Assembly (NCBI GenBank): GCA_945865375.1
Contig: CAMBEJ010000008.1
Coordinates: forward strand, 1 to 64,000
Origin: Akkermansia muciniphila
GTDB taxonomy: Bacteria; Verrucomicrobiota; Verrucomicrobiia; Limisphaerales; F1-80-MAGS106
Reading direction: 5' to 3'
Length of the DNA stretch: 64,000 bases
The translations under genes and the position numbers were made by a program. Position 1 is the stretch's first letter. Each line of letters starts with the position of its first letter. This document shows positions 26,386 to 35,748 of this stretch, in pieces. The notes below the pieces were generated by a model, which made no database searches, was not told the origin of the DNA, and saw only the letters and a program-made list of their open reading frames with translations.

Positions 26386-27399
26386 TCACACCTGATCCTG
26401 CGACGCTTTGAGATCCTTCTTATGCCAGAAGTAAGCCACCATCACACTGATCTCATAAAGCAAGTGCAACGGCGCAGCCATAATGAACATTGTCAAAGGA
26501 TCCCCGGATGGCGTCAGCACCGCGCAGATAACCAAGTTGAGAACAACCCAATAAGAACGAAAGGCCGCAAGCTTCTTGTAGTCGAGCAAGCCGATTCGCA
26601 CGAGAATTAGGATCACGACCGGAAGCTCGAAACTGACGCCTAGAGCGAGCAAGAATTTACAGACGAAACTCAAGTATTCTTCCGCTCTCCATTCATCCGC
26701 TCCGAAACCCATCCATTGTGACATTTGAACCGAGGCCATCAACGCCACTTGAAGCAGTATGAAATAGCAAAAAGCGACTCCCAACAAAAAGAGGAAAGTG
26801 CCCATCGCCGCCACCTGCAGGACAAGATTTTTCTCATGGAGATGCAGCGCCGGGAGTATATAATGGCCAAGAAAATATAAAACGAAAGGGCATGAGAGGA
26901 CGACTCCTCCGAAGAACGCAACCTGGAACATCACCATGAGCGCCCCCATGGGACTGTAATTCTTGAGTGTCACCGCCAGCGAGCTTCCACCCACAACCGG
27001 AGAAGAATTCCAATCCATCCCCACCACCACGTTGGTGCCGATTAAAATTGGATTCAGCCGCAGAGACTCAAAATGACGTGGCGGGGTGCCCTCGGATTGA
27101 ACCATCGGGAAACTGGGAGCTCTAACTTTTCCCAAAAAATTCGTGCCGAGGTAGACGCCCACCAATCGGTTCGTCCCCGAAGCGTCGGCGTCCACATTGG
27201 AACGCTTAAGCGGCCAAGTCAGAATGCCAATAACCCTATCCGCAGCGACCATGCACAGGAGCATCCCCAAGACCACTGCCACAACACAGCGGACCAAGGT
27301 CCAACGAAGATCCTCCAGGTGATCGAGAAACGGCTTAACCGGCCCCCCACCCTCTTCGGGATGGACTTCTATTAGCCCATCCCCGGGCTCGTCTGACAT
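26386..27399 (-). CDS. tatC: Sec-independent protein translocase TatC
   Basis: The 337-residue integral membrane core of the twin-arginine translocase recognises twin-arginine signal peptides. FLDHLEDLRWTLV is the conserved N-terminal cytoplasmic segment, with Asp where E. coli has the key Glu (HLIELR). Six membrane helices follow; the last ones include SFELPVVILILVRIG and YWVVLNLVICAVLTPSGDP, the signature TPS/GDP loop. The first periplasmic loop is enlarged to roughly 90-100 residues, making the protein about 80 residues longer than typical TatC. It forms a pair with the tatA-type gene upstream. Confidence 0.92.
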   Translation of the reverse strand: MSDEPGDGLIEVHPEEGGGPVKPFLDHLEDLRWTLVRCVVAVVLGMLLCMVAADRVIGILTWPLKRSNVDADASGTNRLVGVYLGTNFLGKVRAPSFPMVQSEGTPPRHFESLRLNPILIGTNVVVGMDWNSSPVVGGSSLAVTLKNYSPMGALMVMFQVAFFGGVVLSCPFVLYFLGHYILPALHLHEKNLVLQVAAMGTFLFLLGVAFCYFILLQVALMASVQMSQWMGFGADEWRAEEYLSFVCKFLLALGVSFELPVVILILVRIGLLDYKKLAAFRSYWVVLNLVICAVLTPSGDPLTMFIMAAPLHLLYEISVMVAYFWHKKDLKASQDQV

Positions 27400-27429
27400 A
27401 GCAATGCCGAATCAACTCCGAGTTTAGCC

Positions 27430-27687
27430 CTAGGGGTTCGGCGCACTTTTGGATGCACTCGCCGAGGAGGAAGACTCCACACCGACGGGTGTGATTGTTC
27501 GTCGGGGAGGTTCTGGATCAGGATGATCTTCGATCGCCCGATGCAGGTCATCCTGAACCTCTTTGGTCGCTCTTTTAAACTCCTTGATGCCCTGGCCGAG
27601 ACCTCTCGCCAACTCGGGAAGCTTCTTCGCACCGAAAAGTATCAGAACCACGACTAATATCCCAACGATTTCTGGCCATCCTAACAT
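27430..27687 (-). CDS. tatA: Twin-arginine translocase TatA/TatE-type subunit
   Basis: The 85-residue protein has an N-terminal membrane helix ([19 protein letters not shown]), the [21 protein letters not shown] hinge and amphipathic helix, and a charged, Ser/Pro-rich tail. This is the pore-forming Tat component. It lies 30 bp upstream of tatC on the same strand. Confidence 0.93.
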   Translation of the reverse strand: MLGWPEIVGILVVVLILFGAKKLPELARGLGQGIKEFKRATKEVQDDLHRAIEDHPDPEPPRRTITPVGVESSSSASASKSAPNP

Positions 27688-27778
27688 ATATTTTAAAGGA
27701 TAAACGAACAGCGACTTCTGAACCCTAGATCATGACATCCAAATTGTAAAGCGACGCGCTAATTCCAGCCCATGTCCC

Positions 27779-28456
27779 TTATTTCAGAGGCTTCGGCTTC
27801 AAGAGAATGAACTGCCCGCGCCGGTTCTTTGACCATGCTTCTTCCGTGCTCCCCGGGATGGCAGGACGAGCCTCACCATATGAAATCGTCCGAATTCTAT
27901 CCGGGCCGATTCCCAAATTCGCAAGGTATTCCCGCAAGCTCAACGCCCGACGCTCCCCTAGCGCGAGGTTATAGCCTTCAGTACCGCGCTCGTCACAGTG
28001 GCCCTCGATCAACAGTTTGTCAGCCATGCCCGTTCGCAGAACTTTCGCCACCTCTTCCATCTTCCCATTTTCTCCAGCTCGAACAGAAGACTTATCGAAC
28101 TCAAAATAGACGGTGTAAGACGCCAAGGCGGCGGGGTCCATGATCATATTCTCGAACATCTCCAAGCCAGAAAGCGCCAGCGGATCACCGTTCGGATTGA
28201 TCGGGTTGATCGGCGTCCCTGAAGCCCCGGGATCCTGAACGTTCGGGCGGCCTCCAGTCAGATCCGGCCGTTCGGCCCCGTTACCGGGTTTCCCTCCCGA
28301 GGGGGTCGTCGATCCAAAGGGTGGCTCAGTGCCAGGTGCTCTCGTCGGAGCACCGGGAATGTAAGTGGGTCCCTTAGGTGATTTCTTGCATCCGACCGTG
28401 CTAAGGGCCGTCAGTAATCCTAGTGCTAACGAAAATATCAGTTGCGTCCGTTTCAT
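27779..28456 (-). CDS. pal: Peptidoglycan-associated lipoprotein Pal
   Basis: From ATG 28456 the protein is 225 residues. It has a lipoprotein signal (FSLALGLLTALSTVGC), a Pro/Gly-rich linker of about 85 residues and a C-terminal OmpA-like domain (VYFEFDKSSVRAG, LLIEGHCDERGTEGYNLALG, ERRALSLREYL, RTISYGEARP) that binds diaminopimelate of peptidoglycan. It is the last gene of the Tol-Pal operon, 23 bp after tolB. The in-frame start at 28492 would overlap tolB and hide the signal peptide. Confidence 0.93.
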   Translation of the reverse strand: MKRTQLIFSLALGLLTALSTVGCKKSPKGPTYIPGAPTRAPGTEPPFGSTTPSGGKPGNGAERPDLTGGRPNVQDPGASGTPINPINPNGDPLALSGLEMFENMIMDPAALASYTVYFEFDKSSVRAGENGKMEEVAKVLRTGMADKLLIEGHCDERGTEGYNLALGERRALSLREYLANLGIGPDRIRTISYGEARPAIPGSTEEAWSKNRRGQFILLKPKPLK

Positions 28457-28479
28457 GTCTTGTGCCTTGAGCAATAGCT

Positions 28480-29661
28480 TCAGCGAGCCCAACAGGGCTG
28501 TGAACTGCTTCCCAAAATATGTTTGACATCCTTGACCTGTTTGGTTGGGACGTCAAGCAAAGACAGCACACGCGAGCCTTTGGAACGTCTGCTAAAAACG
28601 AGGGTTCTTGAATTTGGAGCCCAGGAGGGATCCTCACCCGAAACCAGTTCCTTCACATCTCCCCTGGAAGGAGACACGACGCAAATCTCAAAGTTCGCTC
28701 CTCCGCGTTGTGTCGTGAATGCGATACTCTTCCCGTCCGGTGACCAGTCCGGCTCCGTGGCATTCGCCACACCCGGCGTCATCAAACGTTTCACCGCGCC
28801 TCCAGAAGCGGAAACTGTGTAAAGCGACGGGCGCCCCTGCAACCTTGAAACAAAACAAAGAGTCTGGTTGTCAGGCGACCAACAAGGTGAGGACTCGTCC
28901 TCCTTGGTCCGTGTCAACTGGACCAGGTTGCCTCCTCGCACATCGCTCACATAAACATCCGGGCTGCCTCCTTTGCTCAAAATCATGGCGAGTCGCTGCC
29001 CATCGGGTGAGATCGCGGCGCCGGTGTTCAACCCCGTGTATCGCGCCACAATCTGCCTCGCACCAGTCGTCAGATCATGCGAGTAGATATCTGGATTCCC
29101 CAGCTTGTACGACGTATAGTAGAGCATTCTCCGACCCGGTGCCCATGCGGGCGCGAACACTAACGCGTTGTCTTGCGTAATCCGATTGGCCGCAAACCCA
29201 TCGTAATCGGAAACAACCACCTCATTATTGATGCCCGCATCGACTTTATACGCTATTCTCGTCAACGATATACCCTTCTTCCCAGTCACCGCCTGGATCA
29301 CATCGTCCGCAAAGGCATGAGCCTGGATTCTCATCGAACCACTCGAATACGCTCTGTCAAGGACATGAACTTTCGTCGCCGCCTCCAGAACATGCCCCTC
29401 CACACGTCCACTGTTACTTCCAGTAATGAGATAACCCGCCTCGCTTGCGCCAACGAAACTAAAGCCTTGAATCCCCAGATCGAATCTCACCACAGAATCA
29501 ACTTCGCCGGAAAATCCAGACATTGAAACGGGTATCAGTTTGCTGGGATCAGCCCACTTGGAAATCCTGAGCTCAACCGGTTCCTCCGCACGAGCGCTGC
29601 CGACTCCCAGAAGGATCGAGCAGACCGCAGCCAAGCTGCTCAAGGGCATGCATCGCTTCAT
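28480..29661 (-). CDS. tolB: Tol-Pal system beta-propeller protein TolB
   Basis: From ATG 29661 the protein is 393 residues, with a signal peptide (CMPLSSLAAVCSILLGVGSARA), an N-terminal TolB domain and a six-bladed propeller. The blades show the repeated pattern S-P-D/DG-x-x-(I/L)-A-(F/M) as in AISPDGQRLAMILSKGG and WSPDGKSIAFTTQRGG. It is periplasmic and partners Pal and the TolA-like protein. A purine-rich AAAGGA lies about 12 bp before the chosen start. Confidence 0.92.
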   Translation of the reverse strand: MKRCMPLSSLAAVCSILLGVGSARAEEPVELRISKWADPSKLIPVSMSGFSGEVDSVVRFDLGIQGFSFVGASEAGYLITGSNSGRVEGHVLEAATKVHVLDRAYSSGSMRIQAHAFADDVIQAVTGKKGISLTRIAYKVDAGINNEVVVSDYDGFAANRITQDNALVFAPAWAPGRRMLYYTSYKLGNPDIYSHDLTTGARQIVARYTGLNTGAAISPDGQRLAMILSKGGSPDVYVSDVRGGNLVQLTRTKEDESSPCWSPDNQTLCFVSRLQGRPSLYTVSASGGAVKRLMTPGVANATEPDWSPDGKSIAFTTQRGGANFEICVVSPSRGDVKELVSGEDPSWAPNSRTLVFSRRSKGSRVLSLLDVPTKQVKDVKHILGSSSQPCWAR

Positions 29662-29688
29662 TCGAATATCAATTCCTTTCATAAACAA

Positions 29689-30744
29689 TCAACCCGCATT
29701 TCGTTTTGCTTGAAGATCAAAACTCAATGGAAACAGCTTGCTGAGGTCCTTCATCTCCGATGGAAAAGGGGCGATGAATCGCACTCCATCCAGCGCCCTC
29801 TGGACGGATCGGTTCATGGTTTCGCTTCGGCAGCTCCCTACTATTCGAGCCGAGATGACCCGACCATCCCTGCCAACAATCACCACCGCCTTGACCACAT
29901 GCTGGGTCCCTTCCACATCCGCAGGTTCCATCCAGGCTTTTTGATAGATCCCCATGACCACCTGGCCGTAACTCGCGTGTCCATCCCCCCCAATTCCGAT
30001 TCCAATCCCGCTAAGACCCTCGGTCGACAAGCCAACCCCAACGCCCGATCCAATTTTCTGTGCAACGCTATTAATAAGGGCACCCCGCTCCTCTCCCGCG
30101 CGACGCGAGGCCTCCGCCAATTCAAAATCTCGTTTGGCCTTTTCAACACCTTCGTCGATCTGGTTTTTTGCCCTCTTTAAATTAGGTTGCACGGAGGATT
30201 TCGACGTCGATTTGGACCCCGTTTCAGACGTGGCTTCCTTGTTTGGCTGAGGCTCATTTTTCTTCTCCCGTTGGCTCAAACGCTTTTTCTGTTGGAGAGG
30301 CGTCAAATCGGGAATCACTGTCTTTGGCAGAGGTCGCAACTCCGCTTCCTTCTCAGCCTCATGCTCGCTCTTCGGTTTGGAGGGCTTGCTCGGACTCCTC
30401 TGGGGTGGGCTCGTCCGAGGAATCTCGGTGATCTCCGCCACTAGGGGAGGAGTGATTGAGTTTCGGGGAGGAGGTTGTGGCTTGGGTGGCATGCCCTGTT
30501 TCGGGGGGTGGCTGTCACTCCCAGCTGTGCCTCCTCCAGATTGACCGCCCGTCCCGATGATGCCCTCCAGAACATTCGCTGGAATGTACGTGATGACGGG
30601 CATCCCCATCGGGATGTCTCTCTTCGTGATCAGGAGGGGCCCCACAAGCAAGGCCAGAAGCAGCAAGAAGTGCCCCGAAAAAGAGGCCACCAAACATCGA
30701 TTCTTAAGCCGCTCCATAAGGTCACTGGATAGAGTGAGTTTCAA
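29689..30744 (-). CDS. tolA: TolA/TonB-like energy-transducing protein
   Basis: The 351-residue protein has one N-terminal membrane helix (FSGHFLLLLALLVGPLLI, about 23-40), a long Pro/Lys/Glu-rich periplasmic rod and a C-terminal TonB-like domain (VKAVVIVGRDGRVISARIVG, MNRSVQRALDGV). Its place between tolR and tolB argues for the TolA role of coupling the TolQR motor to Pal/TolB at the outer membrane. Overall sequence is low-complexity and differs from proteobacterial TolA, as is usual. A second start at 30717 (MERLKNR) is possible. Confidence 0.82.
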   Translation of the reverse strand: MKLTLSSDLMERLKNRCLVASFSGHFLLLLALLVGPLLITKRDIPMGMPVITYIPANVLEGIIGTGGQSGGGTAGSDSHPPKQGMPPKPQPPPRNSITPPLVAEITEIPRTSPPQRSPSKPSKPKSEHEAEKEAELRPLPKTVIPDLTPLQQKKRLSQREKKNEPQPNKEATSETGSKSTSKSSVQPNLKRAKNQIDEGVEKAKRDFELAEASRRAGEERGALINSVAQKIGSGVGVGLSTEGLSGIGIGIGGDGHASYGQVVMGIYQKAWMEPADVEGTQHVVKAVVIVGRDGRVISARIVGSCRSETMNRSVQRALDGVRFIAPFPSEMKDLSKLFPLSFDLQAKRNAG

Positions 30745-30762
30745 ATCGGTTCCACATTGGAG

Positions 30763-31182
30763 TCACTTCTTCGAATTATCCGCCGTTCGAAGCGAGAATC
30801 GGAATAGGCCATTCTTTTGACAACGGTCGATCAATGCATAAGCGTCCCGAACCCGCCCGTTCTCGTCCGCTCTTATGAAAACTGTAAGGTTGGGGTTTTT
30901 GCCGAAGTCACGGACCAAATCGGCTTCGATCTGATCAAGCAACTTTGGTTTTCCCCCGAGGAAAAAACGGCCGTCCTGGGTCACGTCCACCTGCCGGATA
31001 TCGTCCTTCTCAAGCTTGCCATCCGGACGGCCCCCAGGCGGAAGTTTCACATCCATCCCCTGCTCCAATAGAGGCGTCGTGATCACGAAAATAATTAACA
31101 GTACAAAAGCCAGATCCAACAGCGGCGTGATGTTGATGTCGCTCAGCGTAACAAGATTATTCCGTTGAGAAAACCTGCGCAT
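30763..31182 (-). CDS. tolR: TolR/ExbD biopolymer transport protein
   Basis: The 139-residue protein has one membrane helix (PLLDLAFVLLIIFVITTP, about 20-37) with the conserved proton-path Asp23 and a periplasmic ExbD domain (VDVTQDGRFFLGGKPKL, LTVFIRADENGRV). It forms the ion-driven motor with TolQ. Unusually, a zinc-ribbon protein gene separates it from tolQ. Confidence 0.93.
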   Translation of the reverse strand: MRRFSQRNNLVTLSDINITPLLDLAFVLLIIFVITTPLLEQGMDVKLPPGGRPDGKLEKDDIRQVDVTQDGRFFLGGKPKLLDQIEADLVRDFGKNPNLTVFIRADENGRVRDAYALIDRCQKNGLFRFSLRTADNSKK

Positions 31183-31227
31183 AACAATTCGCTCGAACTT
31201 AGCCCATCACCCTCTCCATAGGATCGT

Positions 31228-31578
31228 TCACCACAGTCTTAAAACCGCATTACCCCTCAACGCCCACGTCAGAACAAAAACAAGAACGACCACAGAAATG
31301 ACGACCAAGATCGTCACCGGATTCAAAACCCCGCTACCCAGGGAAAGAACGGAGAGCTTGCCGGACGAAGCTTCCCGCCCCCTCCGCCCACACTTCCGGC
31401 ACTGGCTAAAAACTAATTGATTTTCTTCACCACACGCACCGCAAAAATAAAAGAGACTCCGTCCACAGCGATCACAAAGCTTCAAGCCTTGAGGGTTGAG
31501 CCGGTCGCAACTCGGGCATGAAAGCCCTCGGCAACCGGCGGATTTTCCGCCGCTCGCATCGTGCCCTTCAGTGCTCAT
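31228..31578 (-). CDS. Double zinc-ribbon membrane protein inside the tol-pal operon
   Basis: This is a 116-residue protein of unknown function. Four C-x-x-C knuckles (Cys21/24, 35/38, 46/49, 60/63) form two zinc ribbons in the N-terminal half. A single hydrophobic helix (TILVVISVVVLVFVLTWAL, about 89-107) is near the C-terminus, so the ribbons are probably cytoplasmic. ATG 31578 overlaps the 3' end of tolQ by 11 bp, which suggests translational coupling. tolR follows after 45 bp. No such member exists in the standard tolQRAB-pal set. A regulatory or assembly role for the Tol motor is conceivable but unproven. Confidence 0.75.
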   Translation of the reverse strand: MSTEGHDASGGKSAGCRGLSCPSCDRLNPQGLKLCDRCGRSLFYFCGACGEENQLVFSQCRKCGRRGREASSGKLSVLSLGSGVLNPVTILVVISVVVLVFVLTWALRGNAVLRLW

Positions 31579-32281
31579 CGTCCTTAAGAAACTCAGTCTC
31601 CATCTTGGAGACCAATTCCTGTGCAAAATTATCAAGCTCCACGGTCAACACTCGGAGACTATGGAGAAGCCAATTATAACCGAACATGGAAGGAATCGCC
31701 ACCATCAAGCCAGCCACCGTGGTGACCAGGGCTGCGGCAACGCCTGGGGCCATCGTGAGCAGATCAGCCTTCCCGCGCGCCGCCACGTAGGCGAAGGCAT
31801 CCATCACACCCCAAACCGTGCCCAAAAGCCCCAAAAATGGAGCCCCGCTCACGGCCAAAGCCAGCAAAATCAAGCCCGACTCCAACCTCAAAGACTCCTT
31901 AGCCACCACTCGTTCCAAGGTCCTCTTCACATGCTCCATCGACTTCAGCGATGTCGCTGACGCCCTCGTCGTCCCGCCACGCCGCATCCGTGCATCCAGT
32001 TCACCACAGCCAGCCTGGTAAACCGTGTAGAGAGGACAGCCTTCAACCTGGATCGCGCGATCATACAGATCGTAAACGCTTTTCTGATTTTGGAACTCAA
32101 CATCGAAAAAAGTGTTTAGCTTCTTCGCTCGCCTCATCTGAATCCCCTTATACGCCATCACAAACCACGCGAACACAGAAAAGATCATCAGTATAAAAAT
32201 GATCCCCTTCGCTTCCGGGGTCGAAGTCTTCCAGATAAACTGAAACTGGATCTCCGCAAATTGGCACATCGCCATGTTCAT
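31568..32281 (-). CDS. tolQ: TolQ/ExbB proton channel protein
   Basis: The 237-residue protein has three membrane helices (about 25-44, 135-157, 178-200) and the MotA/TolQ/ExbB signature GAPFLGLLGTVWGVMDAF, then APGVAAALVTTVAGLMVAIP. It is the motor subunit with TolR, and the first gene of the minus-strand tol-pal operon. No clear promoter was found in the 94 bp before it. Confidence 0.93.
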   Translation of the reverse strand: MNMAMCQFAEIQFQFIWKTSTPEAKGIIFILMIFSVFAWFVMAYKGIQMRRAKKLNTFFDVEFQNQKSVYDLYDRAIQVEGCPLYTVYQAGCGELDARMRRGGTTRASATSLKSMEHVKRTLERVVAKESLRLESGLILLALAVSGAPFLGLLGTVWGVMDAFAYVAARGKADLLTMAPGVAAALVTTVAGLMVAIPSMFGYNWLLHSLRVLTVELDNFAQELVSKMETEFLKDDEH

Positions 32282-32375
32282 GTTGAATCTCGACGAGCAC
32301 GAAGCCTAATCCCTTCATGTCTTCATCGTAAATAATCTAGCCGCCGCAGTGATTTAACCCCTTGCGCCTCCAGGG

Positions 32376-34577
32376 TCAAAGGCAATCAGGCTCCAATACC
32401 AACACAGAAAGAGGAGGCAGAACTAATTCAGCCGAATTCTGTCGCCCATGAAAACAAACTGGTTCTGCGATGATACTCCCCAGGTTCCCAACGTTGCTGC
32501 CTCCATAAACACCAGAGTCACTATTCAGGCTTTCTTTCCAACGACCCCCATTTGGCAGCCCAACTCGATACCCAGACCGAACGATGGGCGTCAGATTGAG
32601 GACCACCACCACAACCCCATTGGACGCTGAGGATCGCCTCACAAACGCCAAAACACTCCGTTCATGATCTGAACAATCGATCCATGAGAACCCCCCCTCC
32701 TCAAAATCGGACTCGTAGAGGCAGGGTGTTGATCCGTAGAGCTTATTGAGGTCCGCCACCCATCGCCGAACTCCTTCGTTGAGACTGGAAGATTCGAGCA
32801 ACCCCCAATCCAGCTCGGAATTCGCGTCCCATTCTTTAAACTGACCTATCTCCCCTCCCATGAAAATGACTTTCTTGCCGGGGAAAGTCCATTGGTAACC
32901 AAACAACAGCCTTAAGTTAGCGAACGCCTGCCAGGCATCGCCAGGCATCCGTCCAATCAAGGAGCGCTTCCCATGCACCACTTCGTCGTGTGAGAGTGGG
33001 AGCACGAAGTTCTCATGGTTCTGATAGAGCGTCGCAAAGGTGAGATCGTTCTGATGGTACTTTCGATGAATCGGTTCGCGCTCTAAATACCCTAGTGTAT
33101 CGTGCATCCAACCCATGTTCCACTTCAGCGAAAAACCAAGCCCCCCCAAGTACGGAGGCCTCGTGACTTGAGGCCAAGCCGTGGATTCCTCCGCCACGGT
33201 CAACACCCCGGGATGCTCTGTATGCACCACGTGGTTGAAGTGTCTCAAAAACTCCACAGCCTCCAGATTCTCTCGACCACCATATTGGTTCGGCACCCAT
33301 TCCCCTTCCTTCCTCGAATAATCCAAATACAACATCGAAGCCACGGCATCGACCCTCAAACCGTCCATGTGATAACGTTCGCACCAGAAAAGAGCGTTCG
33401 AAGTCAGAAAATTGCGAACTTCGTGGCGGCCGTAGTTGAAAATCAGCGTGCCCCAATCCTGATGCGCTCCTTGTCGTGGATCCTCATGCTCGAACAGCGC
33501 CGTCCCATCGAACCGGGCCAAAGCCCAGTCATCCCGTGGAAAATGGGCTGGCACCCAATCAACAAGAACCCCAATCCCCGCGTCATGCAGCACATTCATC
33601 AGATACTGAAAATCGTCGGGTGTCCCATACCTCTGCGTCGGCGCAAAAAAACCGGTGACTTGATATCCCCACGAGGGATAAAACGCGTGCTCCGCAACGG
33701 GAAGAAATTCAACATGTGTGAACCCCATTTTCCGAACATGATCCACCAGCAACCCCGCGACCTCACGATAGCCATGAGAGTGATGGGGATCTCGCTTGCG
33801 CCATGATCCCAAATGAACTTCGTAAATACTGATGGGCCGCCTCAGATGATCCGTTGCTCGGCGAGAAGCCATCCACGCCTCGTCGCCCCATGAGTGCTTG
33901 GCCGTGTTCCATACCACCGACGCGTTGCCCGGCGAAGCCTCGCAGTAAAAGGCAAACGGATCCGCTTTCAATCGGATGCACCCGGAGGCATCCCGAACCT
34001 CAAATTTATAGCGTTGGCCTTCGCCCACGCCAGGGATGAAAATCTCCCAGATACCTGACGCGCCGAGCAATCTCATGGAATGCCTTCGCGCATCCCATGC
34101 ATTGAAGTCTCCCACCACACTGACCCGCTGTGCGTTCGGTGCCCAAACACAAAAACTAACGCCGGGAACTCCGTCAATAATCCGAAATTGAGCACCCAGT
34201 TTATCGTAAAGGCGGCGCTCATTGCCTTCTCCAAAAAGGAATAATTCCGACTCCTCAAGCGAGGGCAAGAATGAGTAAGGATCCCTGGTGGTGACGCAAT
34301 TCCCTCGATCGTCCCAGACGACTAGATCGCACGCGTAAACCTCTTTTGAACCGCGTGTCACTCCTTCAAACAGACCTGACTCATGAATCTTTTTCAGGGC
34401 AAAAGAGGGCTTCGACTTCTCGTGCGTGGGACGCACTTCGATCCGGGCTGCCGTCGGCCAGAAAACCCTGACCGCCACTCCTTTCCCGCCACTTAATGGA
34501 TGCATTCCCAGGAGCTGATGAGGCGACCGATGAACAAGCCCCACCAGGCTCTCCAATTCAGAATGGCTCAAAATCAT
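32376..34577 (-). CDS. glgB: 1,4-alpha-glucan branching enzyme
   Basis: The 733-residue GH13 enzyme makes alpha-1,6 branches in glycogen. An N-terminal CBM48/N-domain is followed by the (beta/alpha)8 barrel with VDWVPAHFPRD, the nucleophile in GLRVDAVASMLYLDY, the acid in VAEESTAWP, and PLSHDEVVHGKRSLIG. A C-terminal all-beta domain closes it. Length matches long-form GlgB with the extra N1 domain. It stands alone, with non-coding sequence on both sides. Confidence 0.95.
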   Translation of the reverse strand: MILSHSELESLVGLVHRSPHQLLGMHPLSGGKGVAVRVFWPTAARIEVRPTHEKSKPSFALKKIHESGLFEGVTRGSKEVYACDLVVWDDRGNCVTTRDPYSFLPSLEESELFLFGEGNERRLYDKLGAQFRIIDGVPGVSFCVWAPNAQRVSVVGDFNAWDARRHSMRLLGASGIWEIFIPGVGEGQRYKFEVRDASGCIRLKADPFAFYCEASPGNASVVWNTAKHSWGDEAWMASRRATDHLRRPISIYEVHLGSWRKRDPHHSHGYREVAGLLVDHVRKMGFTHVEFLPVAEHAFYPSWGYQVTGFFAPTQRYGTPDDFQYLMNVLHDAGIGVLVDWVPAHFPRDDWALARFDGTALFEHEDPRQGAHQDWGTLIFNYGRHEVRNFLTSNALFWCERYHMDGLRVDAVASMLYLDYSRKEGEWVPNQYGGRENLEAVEFLRHFNHVVHTEHPGVLTVAEESTAWPQVTRPPYLGGLGFSLKWNMGWMHDTLGYLEREPIHRKYHQNDLTFATLYQNHENFVLPLSHDEVVHGKRSLIGRMPGDAWQAFANLRLLFGYQWTFPGKKVIFMGGEIGQFKEWDANSELDWGLLESSSLNEGVRRWVADLNKLYGSTPCLYESDFEEGGFSWIDCSDHERSVLAFVRRSSASNGVVVVVLNLTPIVRSGYRVGLPNGGRWKESLNSDSGVYGGSNVGNLGSIIAEPVCFHGRQNSAELVLPPLSVLVLEPDCL

Positions 34578-34756
34578 CGTTGCACACTATCGGTTCGCGG
34601 CACATTTCAAATCAAAAACCGACTGGTCGTCAGTCTAGGGGAACGTCACCACATGGAGACACCCCCTTTTACGTGGGGAGCACCTCCGGGTCTGCCGTTT
34701 CCAGGAGCCTCAGACCTCAGCAAAACCGGTTGAAATCGTGATCTGGGCGCGCAACC

Positions 34757-34848
34757 CCAATTCCTCCATTTTTCCTAATCGTAATCGTAATCCTCGGGTG
34801 TTGCCCTTGAAACAGAGGGGTGGATTACGATTAGGAGCAGGGAATTGG
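34757..34848. repeat. 92-bp palindromic unit with GTAATC hexamers
   Basis: CCAATTCC (34757-34764) and GGAATTGG (34841-34848) are inverted copies. Inside, CCTAATCGTAATC (34774-34786) pairs with GATTACGATTAGG (34823-34835), and one more GTAATCC/GGATTAC pair exists. Only about 28 bp separate the arms. The hexamer is the same as in the four-helix-bundle cassettes, but the outer sequence differs and there is no ORF. The rest of the 34578-34988 gap shows no gene. Confidence 0.65.
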
Positions 34849-34988
34849 AGTTGCTCGAGCATCAGGCTAAACAGAGTCGTTTTACTGAGTTCAGAACCTC
34901 TGGATCCCAGGTCCCTATCAATATGCTCGCCTTCGCAGAAGGCAGCACCCAGAGGTCGGAGACCTGCCACACAATTTGTTGCCCCCGT

Positions 34989-35600
34989 TCAGTGATGCTC
35001 CACTTGTCCCTTGGCAAGAACAACCCCCAGAATGCGGCGCACTTGGTGCCCCACCAAGTCCAACGAAACATCCGTCCAGATCAAAAAGTCGGAAACATCC
35101 GCCTTTTTCACCGCCGACCATTGTGCCGCAATGCGGGCCTCTATATCAGACTCACTCCATCCTCGTTTTTGCAACCGCACGAATTGGCTCTCCACGCTAC
35201 AACCGACACAAACCACATGTTCGAAAAAAGGCGCGGAATCGGTTTCATGCAGCAACGGAATGATCACCACCCCCGCAGGCACTTGCCTCTCCCTCCATCG
35301 ACCTACCTCCTCCCGCCACTGCATCGCTATCCGGGGATGCAGAATCGACTCCAGGGCTTCTCGCCGCTTGGCATCCGAGAAGACGACTCTCGCCAAGGCG
35401 GAACGATCCAGACGGCCATCCGGGAGAAGAATCGAGGGACCAAATGCGGCCACGATTTCGGTAAGGGAAGGTTGACCAAGCTCCACGATTTGCCGCGCTA
35501 TCACGTCGGTATCGACCACGGGTACTCCCAGATTTTGAAACAGGGTCCCAACGGTTGATTTGCCCATCCCAACACCGCCCGTGAGGCCGAGGCGAATCAT
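34989..35600 (-). CDS. coaE: Dephospho-CoA kinase
   Basis: The 203-residue P-loop kinase performs the last step of coenzyme A synthesis. The N-terminal GLTGGVGMGKSTVG is the Walker A motif; VVDTDVIARQIVELGQP and the LDRSALARVVF, LESILHPRIA segments are typical of CoaE. The 148 bp before it, up to the protease gene, hold no recognisable gene. Confidence 0.93.
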   Translation of the reverse strand: MIRLGLTGGVGMGKSTVGTLFQNLGVPVVDTDVIARQIVELGQPSLTEIVAAFGPSILLPDGRLDRSALARVVFSDAKRREALESILHPRIAMQWREEVGRWRERQVPAGVVIIPLLHETDSAPFFEHVVCVGCSVESQFVRLQKRGWSESDIEARIAAQWSAVKKADVSDFLIWTDVSLDLVGHQVRRILGVVLAKGQVEHH

Positions 35601-35748
35601 AATTCCTGCCGGAAGAGGCTGTTCATGAACTCACATCAATCCTCTTCACCGCCCGGATAGAAGCGTTTAGACTTGGTCTTGAGGTAGTTTGGAATTCGAA
35701 CCTCGTCTCACCAAACCTTGAGAATAAGCCTTCAGAATCGCAAAACCA

